Assembly: GCF_012999535.1 (NCBI RefSeq)
Contig: NZ_JABBWV010000003.1
Span: 146,439-210,438 of the forward strand
Source: Microbispora sp. H11081
GTDB lineage: Bacteria > Actinomycetota > Actinomycetes > Streptosporangiales > Streptosporangiaceae
Reading direction: 5' to 3'
Length of the DNA stretch: 64,000 nucleotides
Below the pieces are notes generated by a model. It had not been told where the DNA came from. It saw only the letters and a list, made by a program, of their open reading frames with translations, and ran no database searches. Numbering within the stretch: position 1 is the first letter of the stretch; each line of letters begins with the position of its first letter. This document shows positions 25,876-36,000 of this stretch, one piece after another. A program made the position numbers and the translations under genes.

Positions 25876-28038
25876 GTGACGAGCTTCGACGAGCCGCTCA
25901 AGAAGGTGGTCGGCAGGTCGGCCGCCCCGCTGGAGAGCGCGCTGGGCATCAGCACGGTCGGTGAACTGCTGCGCCACTACCCGCGGCGGTACGCGCAGCG
26001 CGGCGAGCTGACGCCCATCGCGTCGCTGGAGCACGACGAGCACGTGACCGTGGTGGCGAAGGTGTCGTCGGTGGTGCGCAGGCCGATGAAGAACCGGCAG
26101 GGCACCTGGCTCGACATCGAGGTGACCGACGGCAAGGAGAGGCTGCACCTGGCCTTCTTCGGCAAGGGCGCCTACGTCGCCGAGCAGCGGCTCACGCCCG
26201 GCACCGAGGCGATGTTCTCCGGCAAGGTCGGCGTCTTCGCCGGGGGGAGGACCAGGCGCGTGTCCCTCACCCATCCCGAGTACGAGTCGTTCGACGAGAC
26301 GGAGGAGACGGCCGAGGAGTTCGCCTCCGCGCTCGTGCCCATCTATCCCTCGGGCCAGGGCCTGCCGAGCTGGAAGATCCGCAGGGCCGTGCGCACGGTG
26401 CTCGACGTGCTCAGCCTGGACGATCCGGTGCCCGCCGAGATACGGGAGCGGCTGGGGCTGCTGCCGATCGAGGAGGCGCTGCGGCGCGTCCACCGGCCCC
26501 GCAGCCAGGCGGACGTCGCCCGGTCGCACGACCGGCTGAAGTTCGACGAGGCGTTCGTCCTGCAGGCCGTCCTGGTGCGGCGGCGCATGGCGGCCTCCGC
26601 CTTGCTCGCCAGGGCCCGTCCCGGGCGCGGCGACGGGCTGCTGCGCGAGTTCGACGGGCGGCTGCCGTTCCAGCTCACCGAGGGACAGCGGCAGGTCGGC
26701 GAGGAGATCGCCGCGGACCTCGCCCGCGAGCATCCCATGCACCGGCTCCTGCAGGGCGAGGTCGGCGCGGGCAAGACGGTGGTCGCGCTGCGCGCGATGC
26801 TCCAGGTGGTGGACTCCGGCGGGCAGGCCGTGCTGCTCGCGCCCACCGAGGTGCTCGCCCAGCAGCACCACCGGTCGATCGTGAGCATGCTGGGCGATCT
26901 CGCGACCGGCGGCATGTTCGGCGGGACGGCGGTCGCGCTGCTCACCGGGTCGATGGGGGCCGCCGCGCGGCGGGCCGCGCTGCTCGACGCGGCCTCCGGC
27001 GCGGCCGGGATCGTGATCGGCACCCACGCCGTGCTGCAGGAGCACGTCCAGTTCGCCGATCTCGGGCTGGTGGTCGTCGACGAGCAGCACAGGTTCGGCG
27101 TCGAGCAGCGCGACGCACTGCGCGAGAAGGGCGGCGGCGGCCGTCCGCACGTGCTGGTCATGACGGCGACGCCGATCCCGCGCACGGTGGCGATGACGGT
27201 GTTCGGCGACCTGGAGGTGTCCACGCTGTCCCAGCTCCCCTCCGGCCGGGCCCCGATCACCACTCACGTCGTGCCCGCCGCGGAGAAGCCCCACTTCCTC
27301 GACCGCGCCTGGCAGCGGGTCCGTGAGGAGGTCGGCCTGGGCCGTCAGGCGTACGTGGTGTGCCCACGCATCGGCGACCAGGAGGGCGACGAGGGCGACC
27401 TGGCGAAGGACGACGACGAGCGCAGGCCGCCCCTGGCGGTGCTCGACGTCGCGCGGACGCTCGCGGAGGGGCCGCTGGCCGGCCTGCGGGTGGAGGTGCT
27501 GCACGGCAAGCTCCCCCCGGAGGACAAGGACGCGGTGATGCGCGCCTTCGCCCGGGGCGAGATCGACGTCATGGTCGCGACCACGGTCATCGAGGTCGGC
27601 GTCGACGTCCGCAACGCGTCGGTGATGGTCATCATGGACGCCGACCGCTTCGGCGTCTCCCAGCTCCACCAGTTGCGCGGCCGGGTCGGCCGGGGCGGCC
27701 TGCCGGGACTGTGCCTGCTCGTGAGCGAGGCGCAGGAGGGCACCCAGGCGCGCCGCAGGCTCGACGCGGTGGCGGCGACCCTCGACGGCTTCGAGCTGTC
27801 CCGTGTCGACCTGGAGCAGCGCAGGGAGGGCGACGTGCTCGGCGCGGCCCAGTCGGGGCGCAGGTCGTCGCTCAAGCTGCTGCAGTTGCTGCGCGACGAG
27901 GACGTGATCGAGACGGCCCGGTCCGAGGCGGTCTCCCTGCTGGCCGCCGATCCGGGGTTGTCGGCCCACGCGGCGCTGCGGGCGGAGATCGACACCCTGG
28001 TCGCCGACGAGCGCGCCGAGTTCCTCGAGAAAGCGTGA
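25876..28038 (+). CDS. recG: ATP-dependent DNA helicase RecG
   Basis: A 720-aa helicase that remodels stalled forks and branched recombination intermediates. An N-terminal OB/wedge domain (about 1-200) precedes the SF2 motor: Walker A GEVGAGKT near residue 296, the DEQH box near 400, TATPIPRT, and the RecG-specific motif QLRGRVGRGG near 600. The start is GTG 25876. It is followed by a hairpin terminator. Confidence 0.95.
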   Translation: MTSFDEPLKKVVGRSAAPLESALGISTVGELLRHYPRRYAQRGELTPIASLEHDEHVTVVAKVSSVVRRPMKNRQGTWLDIEVTDGKERLHLAFFGKGAYVAEQRLTPGTEAMFSGKVGVFAGGRTRRVSLTHPEYESFDETEETAEEFASALVPIYPSGQGLPSWKIRRAVRTVLDVLSLDDPVPAEIRERLGLLPIEEALRRVHRPRSQADVARSHDRLKFDEAFVLQAVLVRRRMAASALLARARPGRGDGLLREFDGRLPFQLTEGQRQVGEEIAADLAREHPMHRLLQGEVGAGKTVVALRAMLQVVDSGGQAVLLAPTEVLAQQHHRSIVSMLGDLATGGMFGGTAVALLTGSMGAAARRAALLDAASGAAGIVIGTHAVLQEHVQFADLGLVVVDEQHRFGVEQRDALREKGGGGRPHVLVMTATPIPRTVAMTVFGDLEVSTLSQLPSGRAPITTHVVPAAEKPHFLDRAWQRVREEVGLGRQAYVVCPRIGDQEGDEGDLAKDDDERRPPLAVLDVARTLAEGPLAGLRVEVLHGKLPPEDKDAVMRAFARGEIDVMVATTVIEVGVDVRNASVMVIMDADRFGVSQLHQLRGRVGRGGLPGLCLLVSEAQEGTQARRRLDAVAATLDGFELSRVDLEQRREGDVLGAAQSGRRSSLKLLQLLRDEDVIETARSEAVSLLAADPGLSAHAALRAEIDTLVADERAEFLEKA

Positions 28039-28066
28039 CCGCCGGCGTGTGTTCCGGGGAAATTGA

Positions 28067-28096
28067 AACGGGCGCCGTGTGAACACGACGCCCGTT
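28067..28096 (+). terminator. Hairpin terminator after recG
   Basis: Stem AACGGGCGCCGTG (28067-28079) / CACGACGCCCGTT (28084-28096) with a TGAA loop and one mismatch, 28 bp after the recG stop. Confidence 0.7.
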
Positions 28097-28391
28097 AAGG
28101 ACCCTGGGCCCAGCCTTGGGACGGCCTCCCCCCGAATGCCGTCCCTGGCCGGGCCCACCCCTCGGGTCAGGTGCCGAGGGCGCCGGCGTGCGGAAGGGCT
28201 CACGACCACGCCGGCCGACCTTCACTGGGTCACCGTGAAGGCCGCAGAACTCATGATGCTCATGTGACGGGGGGCCGGATACGGCTCTTACCCATTCGTC
28301 GACGCTGCTTGCCCACTCTTGACCTGGTCGATCTTTTCGTCCCTTTCGCGCGCCGTGCGGGGCGGGGTGCCGGGGGCGGGACAATGATGAG
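28097..28391. other. Intergenic region recG-rsmD
   Basis: No convincing gene. It holds a hairpin GGGACGGC (28118-28125) / GCCGTCCC (28138-28145), a smaller one CCTTCAC (28219-28225) / GTGAAGG (28235-28241), and, just before rsmD, a -10-like GACAAT about seven bases before GTG 28392, consistent with a leaderless rsmD transcript. Confidence 0.5.
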
Positions 28392-28961
28392 GTGACGCGG
28401 GTGATCGCAGGGACGGCGGGGGGACGCAGGCTCGCCGTGCCGCCGGGGAGATCGACCAGGCCGACGAGCGACCGCACCCGTGAGGGGCTGTTCGCCACCG
28501 TGGGCTCCACACTCGGCCCGCTCGACGGGCTCAGGGTCCTCGACCTGTACGCCGGGTCTGGCGCCGTCGGGCTTGAGGCGCTGAGCAGAGGGGCCGGCCA
28601 CGCGCTTCTGGTCGAGTCGGATGCCAGGGCCGCCCGCACGATCAGGGAGAACATCGCGTCGCTCGGGCTGCCGGGGGCGTCCCTGCGGGCGGAGAAGGCC
28701 GAGCGGGTGGTGGGCCGGCCGTGCGAGGAGCCGTACGACTTCGTCTTCGCCGATCCGCCCTACGCCGTCTCAGACGAGGCGGTCTCGCGGCTGCTGACGG
28801 CGCTGCGCGACAACGGCTGGCTGGCGGAGGGCGCGCTCGTCGCCGTGGAGCGGGAGTCGAGGGGTAAGGACCTGGTGTGGCCGGAGGGCTTCACGGAAGA
28901 CAGGGTCCGTCGGTACGGCGAAGCGGCCGTTTGGTACGGTCGCCCGGCCAGGAACCCGTAA
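28392..28961 (+). CDS. rsmD: 16S rRNA (guanine(966)-N(2))-methyltransferase
   Basis: A 189-aa Rossmann methyltransferase that modifies G966 of 16S rRNA. SAM-binding LDLYAGSGAVGLEAL is near residue 50 and the catalytic DPPY near 118. GTG 28392 opens the family sequence VTRVIAGTAGGRRL. coaD follows after 16 bp, the near-universal rsmD-coaD pairing. Confidence 0.95.
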   Translation: MTRVIAGTAGGRRLAVPPGRSTRPTSDRTREGLFATVGSTLGPLDGLRVLDLYAGSGAVGLEALSRGAGHALLVESDARAARTIRENIASLGLPGASLRAEKAERVVGRPCEEPYDFVFADPPYAVSDEAVSRLLTALRDNGWLAEGALVAVERESRGKDLVWPEGFTEDRVRRYGEAAVWYGRPARNP

Positions 28962-28977
28962 ATCATGGGGGTGCGCC

Positions 28978-29454
28978 TTGCGTCGCGTCGTCTGCCCGGG
29001 ATCGTTCGATCCAGTGACCAACGGACATCTGGACATCATCGGCCGGACATCACGGCTGTATGACGAGGTGGTCGTGGCGGTGCTCATCAACATCGAGAAG
29101 CACAGCCTCTTCACCGTCGACGAGCGCATCGAGATGCTCCAGGCGGTCACGAAGGAGTACGGCAACATCCGGGTGGAGAAGTTCCACGGCCTGCTGGTCG
29201 ACTTCTGCAGGCAGCAGGGCATCCCGGCCATCGTGAAGGGCCTGCGCGCGGTCAGCGACTTCGACTACGAGCTGCAGATGGCGCAGCTCAACTACCGGAT
29301 GTCGGGCGTCGAGACGCTGTTCATGTCGACCAACCCGGAATACTCGTTCCTGTCGTCGAGCAGGCTCAAGGAGATCGCGCGCTACGGCGGCGACGTCTCG
29401 GGCCTGGTCCCGGACCTCGTCCACCAGCTGCTCGTGGAGCGGCTCAGAGGCTGA
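28978..29454 (+). CDS. coaD: Phosphopantetheine adenylyltransferase
   Basis: A 158-aa enzyme that transfers AMP to 4'-phosphopantetheine in coenzyme A synthesis. The TxGH motif is in GSFDPVTNGHLDII (Thr14, His17), and SSSRLKEIA replaces the ISSTxIR-type second motif, as is usual for CoaD. The start is TTG 28978, preceded by GGGGG; no ATG or GTG is in frame nearby. Confidence 0.95.
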   Translation: MRRVVCPGSFDPVTNGHLDIIGRTSRLYDEVVVAVLINIEKHSLFTVDERIEMLQAVTKEYGNIRVEKFHGLLVDFCRQQGIPAIVKGLRAVSDFDYELQMAQLNYRMSGVETLFMSTNPEYSFLSSSRLKEIARYGGDVSGLVPDLVHQLLVERLRG

Positions 29455-29506
29455 ACGAGGGCTGGTATTCTTGCCTTTCGGCCTTGCACGACGGCGGTGA
29501 TTCGCC

Positions 29507-30079
29507 ATGCCTAATGAGAGCAGGATGAGTCTGCACACCCTCGATCCCCGAGCCCCATGGGTGATCTCCACCCACGACCTGGGGCGTCGACCGGGATCGA
29601 TGCGCACGCTCAGCCCGGCCCTCCCGGCACCGGCGGACCTCGCGGTCGGAATGATCGGCGTTCCCAAGGACGCCGACGTCGAGCTGGACATCCGGCTCGA
29701 AGCGGTGATGGAGGGCGTGCTCGTGACGGGCACGGCGCGGGCTCCCCTGACGGGGGAGTGCTCGCGCTGCCTGGACCCGTTGACCTCGGAGATCGAGGTC
29801 GACTTCCAGGAGCTCTACTTCTACTCGGCGGAGGACGCCGGAGAGGACGATCTGCTCCTCGACGGCGAACTGCTCGATCTCGAGCCGGTTTTCCGTGACG
29901 CGGTGGTGCTCGCACTGCCGCTGAGCCCGGTGTGCGGTGAGGACTGCCCCGGTCTCTGTGCGGAGTGCGGGATCAGGCTGGCGGACGCCGGCCCGGACCA
30001 CCGGCACGACGTGGTCGACGCCCGCTGGGCGGCGCTGCAGGGTTTGGTTGTGGAACAGGAAGACGATCAGGAGGGTTGA
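29507..30079 (+). CDS. YceD (DUF177) family rRNA-accumulation protein
   Basis: A 190-aa protein of the YceD/DUF177 family, which is linked to 23S rRNA accumulation and sits ahead of rpmF in most bacteria. A Cys pair CSRC near residue 86 and the cluster [13 protein letters not shown] near 143-155 suggest a zinc site, as in the family. rpmF begins 1 bp after the stop, so the two are co-translated. Confidence 0.92.
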   Translation: MPNESRMSLHTLDPRAPWVISTHDLGRRPGSMRTLSPALPAPADLAVGMIGVPKDADVELDIRLEAVMEGVLVTGTARAPLTGECSRCLDPLTSEIEVDFQELYFYSAEDAGEDDLLLDGELLDLEPVFRDAVVLALPLSPVCGEDCPGLCAECGIRLADAGPDHRHDVVDARWAALQGLVVEQEDDQEG

Positions 30080-30080
30080 C

Positions 30081-30260
30081 GTGGCCGTCCCCAAGCGGAA
30101 GATGTCGCGGAGCAACACCCGCGCCCGCAGGTCCCAGTGGAAGGCGGCGGCGGTCGCACTCGTGAGCTGCCCGCAGTGCCGCTCGCCCAAGCGCCCGCAC
30201 GTGGCGTGCCCGACCTGCGGCACCTACAACCGCCGTCAGGTCGTCGAGCCGTCGGCCTGA
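30081..30260 (+). CDS. rpmF: 50S ribosomal protein L32
   Basis: A 59-aa L32 starting at GTG 30081, behind the ribosome site GGAGGG (30070-30076). The N-terminal [20 protein letters not shown] is the family signature, and the zinc ligands CPQC and CPTC are both present (C+ form, like rpmB in this window). It follows yceD directly and leads to rnc. Confidence 0.96.
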   Translation: MAVPKRKMSRSNTRARRSQWKAAAVALVSCPQCRSPKRPHVACPTCGTYNRRQVVEPSA

Positions 30261-30384
30261 TCGCGCGTTAGGCGGACATCGGGACGCCGGCCGGATCGTC
30301 AAGGCGAGCCGGTCGGCGTTACGGTGCTTCACAGGAACGTGCGGTGGCGGTTGGACGGTACGCACCAACATGCACGCCCGCGGT

Positions 30385-30434
30385 CGTGGTGGACGCCGGG
30401 GCCATCGGCTCCCGGCGGACCGGCGTCCACCACG
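30385..30434 (+). promoter_or_regulatory. Long hairpin in the rnc leader (probable RNase III autoregulatory site)
   Basis: A perfect 15-bp stem, CGTGGTGGACGCCGG (30385-30399) with its complement (30420-30434), encloses a 20-nt loop that can form a small inner stem (GCC/GGC). It lies about 70 bp before the rnc ATG. RNase III of E. coli and Streptomyces cleaves a stem-loop in its own message; this hairpin is placed for the same role. It has no T-run, so it is unlikely to be the rpmF terminator. Confidence 0.6.
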
Positions 30435-30505
30435 CCTTCGGGCCTTCGGCCGATCCACCTGCCTCCCGTGCGCCCCTGCTCGCACAGAGGAGTTGGGAGG
30501 ATTTC

Positions 30506-31255
30506 ATGGCCGCGCCGTCTGTCAGGCCCGTCCCGGTCGAGGTCGCCAGGGACGAGCTCTACCAGGTGCTGGACGTCACGCTCAGCACCGGCATCCTGGA
30601 GCGGGCGCTGACGCACCGCTCATACGCGTACGAGAACGGCGGGCTGCCGACGAACGAGCGCCTGGAGTTCCTGGGCGACTCGGTGCTGGGTCTCGTGGTG
30701 ACGGACACGTTGTTCCGCAACCATCCGGACCTGCCGGAGGGCCAGCTCGCCAAGCTGCGCGCCGCAGTGGTCAACATGCGGGCGCTCGCGGACGTCGCCA
30801 GGACGCTCGACCTCGGCAAATACCTGCGGCTCGGCCGCGGTGAAGAGGGCACGGGCGGGCGGGACAAGTCGTCGATCCTGGCCGACACGCTCGAGGCCCT
30901 GATCGGCACCGTGTACGTCGACAAGGGCCTCGACGAGGCGTTCCGCGTCGTCCACCTGCTGTTCGACCCCCTCATCACGCGGTCGGCGTCGCTCGGCGCC
31001 GGGCTCGACTGGAAGACGTCCCTGCAGGAGCTCACCGCCGCCGAGATGCTCGGCGTGCCCGAGTATCACGTGGACGAGAGCGGCCCTGACCACGCCAAGT
31101 CGTTCTCCGCCGTGGTGCGCGTGGGCGGCAAGGAGTACGGCAAGGGCTCGGGGCGCAGCAAGAAGGAGGCCGAGCAGCAGGCGGCCGAGGCGGCCTGGAC
31201 CGCGATCCGCGCGCTGCGCGACGCCCGCGAGGGCGCCGGCCCCGTACGCGCCTGA
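30506..31255 (+). CDS. rnc: Ribonuclease III
   Basis: A 249-aa double-strand RNA endonuclease. The catalytic signature [12 protein letters not shown] is near residues 51-62, the second acidic pair in [13 protein letters not shown] near 128-140, and a C-terminal dsRNA-binding domain runs from about 165 (SLQELTAAE...[18 protein letters not shown]). It matures rRNA and controls mRNA decay; the Streptomyces homologue is AbsB, a regulator of antibiotic production. ATG 30506 has GGGAGG 6 bp upstream. mutM follows after 16 bp. Confidence 0.96.
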   Translation: MAAPSVRPVPVEVARDELYQVLDVTLSTGILERALTHRSYAYENGGLPTNERLEFLGDSVLGLVVTDTLFRNHPDLPEGQLAKLRAAVVNMRALADVARTLDLGKYLRLGRGEEGTGGRDKSSILADTLEALIGTVYVDKGLDEAFRVVHLLFDPLITRSASLGAGLDWKTSLQELTAAEMLGVPEYHVDESGPDHAKSFSAVVRVGGKEYGKGSGRSKKEAEQQAAEAAWTAIRALRDAREGAGPVRA

Positions 31256-31271
31256 GACCGGGAGGCGGCTC

Positions 31272-32144
31272 GTGCCCGAACTGCCCGAGGTCGAGGTCGT
31301 CCGCGCGGGGCTCCAGAACTGGGTGGCCGGCCGGACCGTGGCCGCGGCCGAGGTCCTGCACCCCCGGGCGGTCCGCCGCAACGTGGGCGACCTGTCCGCC
31401 CAGCTCAAGGACCGCACCCTGGCGTCGGCGGAGCGGCGCGGCAAATACCTGTGGCTGCCCCTGCTGGACGGCGGGCGGGAGGCTGGGGAGGCCCTGATCG
31501 CCCATCTGGGCATGAGCGGCCAGCTTCTCGTCGTCGACCCGATGTCGCCGGTCGAGAAGCACCTGCGGGTGCGCCTGGGCTTCACCGACGGCGGCCTGGA
31601 GTTACGGTTCGTCGACCAGCGGACCTTCGGCCACCTCCTGGTGGCGCCCATGACCGCCGGGAAGGGCCGGTCGGTGCCCGAGCCGATCGCGCACATCGCC
31701 GCCGACCCGCTGGAGGACGCCTTCGACGACGCGGAGTTCGCCGTACGGCTGCGGCTGCGCCGTACGGGGATCAAGCGGGCGCTGCTCGACCAGTCGCTGA
31801 TCAGCGGGGTCGGCAACATCTACGCGGACGAGGCGCTGTGGCGGGCCCGCCTGCACTGGGCGAGGCCGACGGAGACGCTGACCCGGCCGAAGATCGCCGA
31901 GCTGCTCGCGGCGGTCCGCGCGGTGATGACCGAGGCGCTCGGGCAGGGCGGCACCTCATTCGACAGCCTGTACGTCAACGTCAACGGGGAAAGCGGCTAC
32001 TTCGACCGTTCACTCGCGGTGTACGGCAGGCGGGACGAGCCCTGCCGCCGCTGCGGGACGCCGATCCGGCGGGAGGCGTTCATGAACCGGTCCTCCTACA
32101 GTTGCCCGAAGTGCCAGCCCCGCCCGGGGAACGCCCGCCCCTAG
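31272..32144 (+). CDS. mutM: Formamidopyrimidine-DNA glycosylase (Fpg)
   Basis: A 290-aa base-excision repair enzyme for 8-oxoguanine and ring-opened purines. The catalytic Pro2-Glu3 start ([10 protein letters not shown]), the helix-2-turn-helix region [14 protein letters not shown] near 177-190, and the C-terminal zinc finger CRRC...CPKC are intact. The start is GTG 31272. It sits in the rnc-mutM-acyP-smc block. Confidence 0.95.
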   Translation: MPELPEVEVVRAGLQNWVAGRTVAAAEVLHPRAVRRNVGDLSAQLKDRTLASAERRGKYLWLPLLDGGREAGEALIAHLGMSGQLLVVDPMSPVEKHLRVRLGFTDGGLELRFVDQRTFGHLLVAPMTAGKGRSVPEPIAHIAADPLEDAFDDAEFAVRLRLRRTGIKRALLDQSLISGVGNIYADEALWRARLHWARPTETLTRPKIAELLAAVRAVMTEALGQGGTSFDSLYVNVNGESGYFDRSLAVYGRRDEPCRRCGTPIRREAFMNRSSYSCPKCQPRPGNARP

Positions 32145-32220
32145 CCGTCCCGTACGGGCGGGACGCGGCAGCGAGGACCCCCGCCCGAGGCGGCCGGAGC
32201 CGATCTGGATACTTGTAGGC

Positions 32221-32490
32221 GTGGTTCGGTTGACGGCATGGGTCAGGGGACGGGTGCAGGGCGTGGGCTTCCGGTGGTGGACCCGGGCCCGCGCGCTGGA
32301 GCTCGGACTCGTCGGGTGGGCCTCGAACCTGGCCGACGGAAGGGTCGAGGTCGTCGCCGAGGGCCCCAAGGAGTCGTGCGAGCGGCTGCTGGCGTTGTTA
32401 CGCACCGGTGACACGCCCGGCCGAGTCGAGGGGGTGGTCGAGCGCTGGAGCGAAGCGAAACGAAGTATTGCCGGGTTTGTCGAGAGGTAG
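32221..32490 (+). CDS. acyP: Acylphosphatase
   Basis: An 89-aa acylphosphatase hydrolysing carboxyl-phosphate bonds. The phosphate-binding loop with catalytic Arg is in GRVQGVGFR (about 9-17), and the Asn in [12 protein letters not shown] positions the water. The start is GTG 32221. It lies upstream of smc, as in many actinobacteria. Confidence 0.94.
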   Translation: MVRLTAWVRGRVQGVGFRWWTRARALELGLVGWASNLADGRVEVVAEGPKESCERLLALLRTGDTPGRVEGVVERWSEAKRSIAGFVER

Positions 32491-32678
32491 GGCTTCCCTC
32501 AAACCCCTCAAATCCGGTATATTTATCCGGCGAGAGTGTCCACCGGCGGGTCATCGCGGGGCGTTCGACTTGACCGTCTCCATTGCCGGTGCGACTCTTA
32601 AGAGGAACCACGCGCACCCCTCCCGCGGCTCGAAGTGCGCGAACCAGTCTGGTCACTCAGCGTGGAGGACCCTTTACT

Positions 32679-32873
32679 ATGGCGAAGGCTCTACTCGGCC
32701 ACGTCGGCGGTCCTGACCCTCGAATGATCTCGGAAATGCGCCGCCTCCAGCAGCGCGTCCGCGACCTCGAGGCAGAACTCACCCGGCTCCAGGCCCAGAA
32801 CGACGCGCTTGCGGCGCAAACTCGTGATGAGGCCCTGGTCCGGCTGCAGGATCGCGAGCCGGCTCTCACCTGA
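32679..32873 (+). CDS. Small conserved actinobacterial coiled-coil protein
   Basis: A 64-aa protein: MAKALLGHVGGPDPR at the start, then a heptad-type helix (about 16-50, MRRLQQRVRDLEAELTRLQ) and a short tail ending EPALT. Homologues with the same ends occur across Streptomyces and relatives, with no known function. ATG 32679 is chosen because the conserved MAKALLG begins there and GTGGAGGA lies upstream (32662-32669). A terminator follows at 32901. Confidence 0.82.
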   Translation: MAKALLGHVGGPDPRMISEMRRLQQRVRDLEAELTRLQAQNDALAAQTRDEALVRLQDREPALT

Positions 32874-32900
32874 GTCCGGCAGGAACGGGAAAAGGATTGT

Positions 32901-32925
32901 AGGGACGCCCCGCAAAGGCGTCCCT
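32901..32925 (+). terminator. Hairpin terminator before smc
   Basis: Perfect 9-bp stem AGGGACGCC (32901-32909) / GGCGTCCCT (32917-32925), followed by TGCCATTTCC. Confidence 0.75.
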
Positions 32926-33086
32926 TGCCATTTCCGCCGTCGTTCCCCTGTGATGGTCCGGCCGCCGGCCGATCGTGAGACCGGCGAACCACCCCGCCCG
33001 CTTAGCGGGCAGTTATGCCGGGTGCCCGGCCGCCGAGAGCTGTAGTCTTTCCCCCCGAACGCCGGGCGGCACCGAGGGGGGCGGAC

Positions 33087-36000
33087 GTGTACCTGAAGAC
33101 GCTCACCTTACGCGGCTTCAAATCCTTCGCCTCCGCCACGACCCTCCGCTTCGAGCCGGGCATCACCGCCGTCGTGGGCCCCAACGGCTCGGGCAAGTCG
33201 AACGTCGTCGACGCACTCGCCTGGGTGATGGGCGAGCACAGCGCCAAGTCGCTGCGCGGCGGCAAGATGGAGGACGTCATCTTCGCGGGCACCTCCAGCC
33301 GCCCGCCGCTCGGCCGGGCCGAGGTCACCCTGACGATCGACAACAGCGACGGCGCGCTCCCGATCGACTACACCGAGGTCACGATCAGCCGGCTGATGTT
33401 CCGGTCGGGCCAGAGCGAGTACGCCATCAACGGCGACACCTGCCGCCTGCTCGACATCCAGGAGCTGCTCTCCGACTCGGGCATCGGCAGGGAGATGCAC
33501 GTCATCGTCGGCCAGGGCCAGCTCGACCAGGTGCTGCACGCGGGGCCCGAGGAGCGCAGGGCCTTCATCGAGGAGGCCGCGGGCGTACTCAAACACCGCA
33601 AGCGCAAGGAGAAGGCGCTCCGCAAGCTCGACGCGATGCAGGCCAACCTGACGCGCGTCCAGGACCTCGTGGCGGAGCTGCGCCGCCAGCTCAAACCGCT
33701 GGGCCGCCAGGCCGAGATCGCCCGCAAGGCGGCCGTCATCCAGGCCGACCTGCGCGACGCGCGGCTGCGCCTGCTCGCCGACGACGTGATCACCCTCCGC
33801 GACACCCTGCAGCGGGAGGAGGCCGACGAGGCGGCCGTACAGGCGCGGCGCGCCCAGGTGGAGGCCGAGCTGGCCGAAGGCCAGCGGCGGGAGGGGGAGC
33901 TGGAGGCGGCGGAGAACGAGGCCCAGCCGCGCCTCAAGGCCGCCCAGGAGACCTTCTACCGTCTTTCGGCCCTGCGGGAGCGGCTGCGAGGCGTGGAGAG
34001 CCTCGCGGCGGAACGGCGGCGGCACGCCGCCGACGCCGCGTCCGTCGAGCGGCGCGGGCGCGACCCGGAGGACCTCGAACGCGAGGCCGCCGAGGTGCGT
34101 GAGCAGGAGCGGGTGCTGGCGGAGGAGCTGGACGAGGCGCGCGAGCGGCTCGCGGCCGCCGTCGAGATCCGCGCAGAGGCCGAGGAGAAGCTGGCCGCCG
34201 AGGAGCGGCGCCTGGCCGCCGCCGCCCGTGCCGCGGCCGACCGCCGCGAGGCCCTCGCCAGGCTGCGCGGTCAGGTCGAGTCGGCCAGGAGCAGGGCCAG
34301 GGCAGCCGGGGACGAGATCGGCAGGCTCACCAAGGCCGTGGAGGACGCCACCAGGCGCGCGGAGCAGGCCAGGGACGAGCTCGAAGCGCAGGAGCTGGAC
34401 GAGTCGCCGGCGGACCCCGGGCTCGCGGCCGAACTGGAGGCGGCGCAGGAGGGCGTCGACCTCGCCCGCGCGGCGGTGGAGGAGGCCAGGGCCGTGGCCG
34501 AGCAGGCCGAGGCCGTCGTGGAGCGCGCGCGGGCCGAGCTGGCCGCGCCCAGGGACGCGCTGGCCGCCGCCAAGGCCGCCGTGGGCACGGCCCGCGCCGC
34601 CGACGCCGAGTCGCAGCGCGCTGTCGCCGCGCTCCAGGCGCGGTGCGAGGCCCTGGAGATGAGCCTCGCCGGGGGAGCGGACGGAGCCGCCGCGCTGCTC
34701 GGCGCCGGTCTTCCCGGGATGCTCGGCCCGATCGCCACGCTGCTGGCCGTACGCCCCGGGGCGGAGGCGGCCGTCGCGGCCGTCCTGGCGGTCGACGGCG
34801 TGGCCGTCGCTTCGCTCACGGCCGCCGTCGCCGCCGTCGAGCACCTGCGCGAGGCCGACGCGGGCCGCGCCGCCCTGCTGATCGCCGGCGACAGGATCGG
34901 CGACGGCGGGAGGCCGGAGGCGCCCGTCGCGGGCGCGGAATGGGCCGCCGACCTGGTGACCGTGCCCGACGACCTGCGCCCCGCCGTGGAGGCGCTGCTG
35001 TCCGGTGTCGTCGTGGTGCCCGACCTGCTCACCGCGCGCAAGGTCGTGGACGCCCACCCGGAGCTGCGGGCCGTCACCACGGCCGGCGATCTGCTCGGCG
35101 CCCACGCGGCGCACGGCGGCTCCGGCGGGGGCGTCTCGCTGCTGCGGATGCGTACGGCCCTGGACGAGGCCGCGGCCGATCTCGCCACCGCCAGGGCGGG
35201 GGCGGAACAGCACGCGGAGGCGCTGGCCGAGGCGGTGGCCGCCGAGCGGGAGTGCCAGCTCGCGCTGGAGGAGGCGCAGGCGCGGGTCACCGAGGCGCAG
35301 AGCGGCGTCAGCGTCGCCCAGGGCGGCGTCAACGCCGCGCAGAACGGGCTGAACGCGGCCCAGGCCGGGCTCGACCGCCTGCGCGGCAGGCAGCGGGAGG
35401 CCGACCAGCGGGCCGCGGCGGCGGCCAAGCAGCTCGCCCGGCTGGAGGCCGCCGTCAAGGCCGCGCAGGACGAGGCGGCCAGGCTCGGCCGGTCCGTGCT
35501 CGACGCCCAGGAGTCGCGTGACCAGGCGCAGGCCGCGGTCGTGGAGCTGGAGGAGCAGCTCGCCGAGGCCGAGTACGCCGCCGAGCTGGAGGCGGAGCCG
35601 ACCACGGACCTCCGGGACGAGCTCGCCGCCGCCTGCGGCGTCACCCGGCAGGCCGAGATGGAGGCCCGGCTGACCGTGCGTACGGCGGAGGAGCGGGAGC
35701 GGGGAATCGCGGGCCGCGCCGACGCCCTGCTGCGCGCGGCGCAGCGTGAGCGGCAGGACCGCGCCAGGGCCGCGGCCGACCGGGAGCGCCGCCGCAGGCA
35801 GGCGGAGATCGCCGCCGCGGTGGCCGAAGGAGCGCGCGCCGCCCTGGGCGCGCTGGAGGGCTCGCTTTCGCGGGCCGCCGAGGAGCGCGACGAGGCCGAG
35901 CGGGCGCGTGGGCAGATCGACGCCGAGCTCAAGCAGGTGCGCCTGCGCGTACGGGAGCTCGGCTCCGAGCTGGACGCCCTGGTCAACCGGGTTCACGGCA

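Noticed and set aside
24673-28209. A very long open frame on the minus strand (over 1,100 codons) opposite the fakA-like and recG genes
   Set aside because: High-GC antisense shadow: the plus strand encodes recognisable DAK2 and RecG proteins, and the antisense product is low-complexity with no domain.
28079-28267. 62-codon plus-strand frame after recG
   Set aside because: It starts inside a terminator hairpin, has no ribosome site, and its Pro/Arg/Thr-rich product shows no domain.
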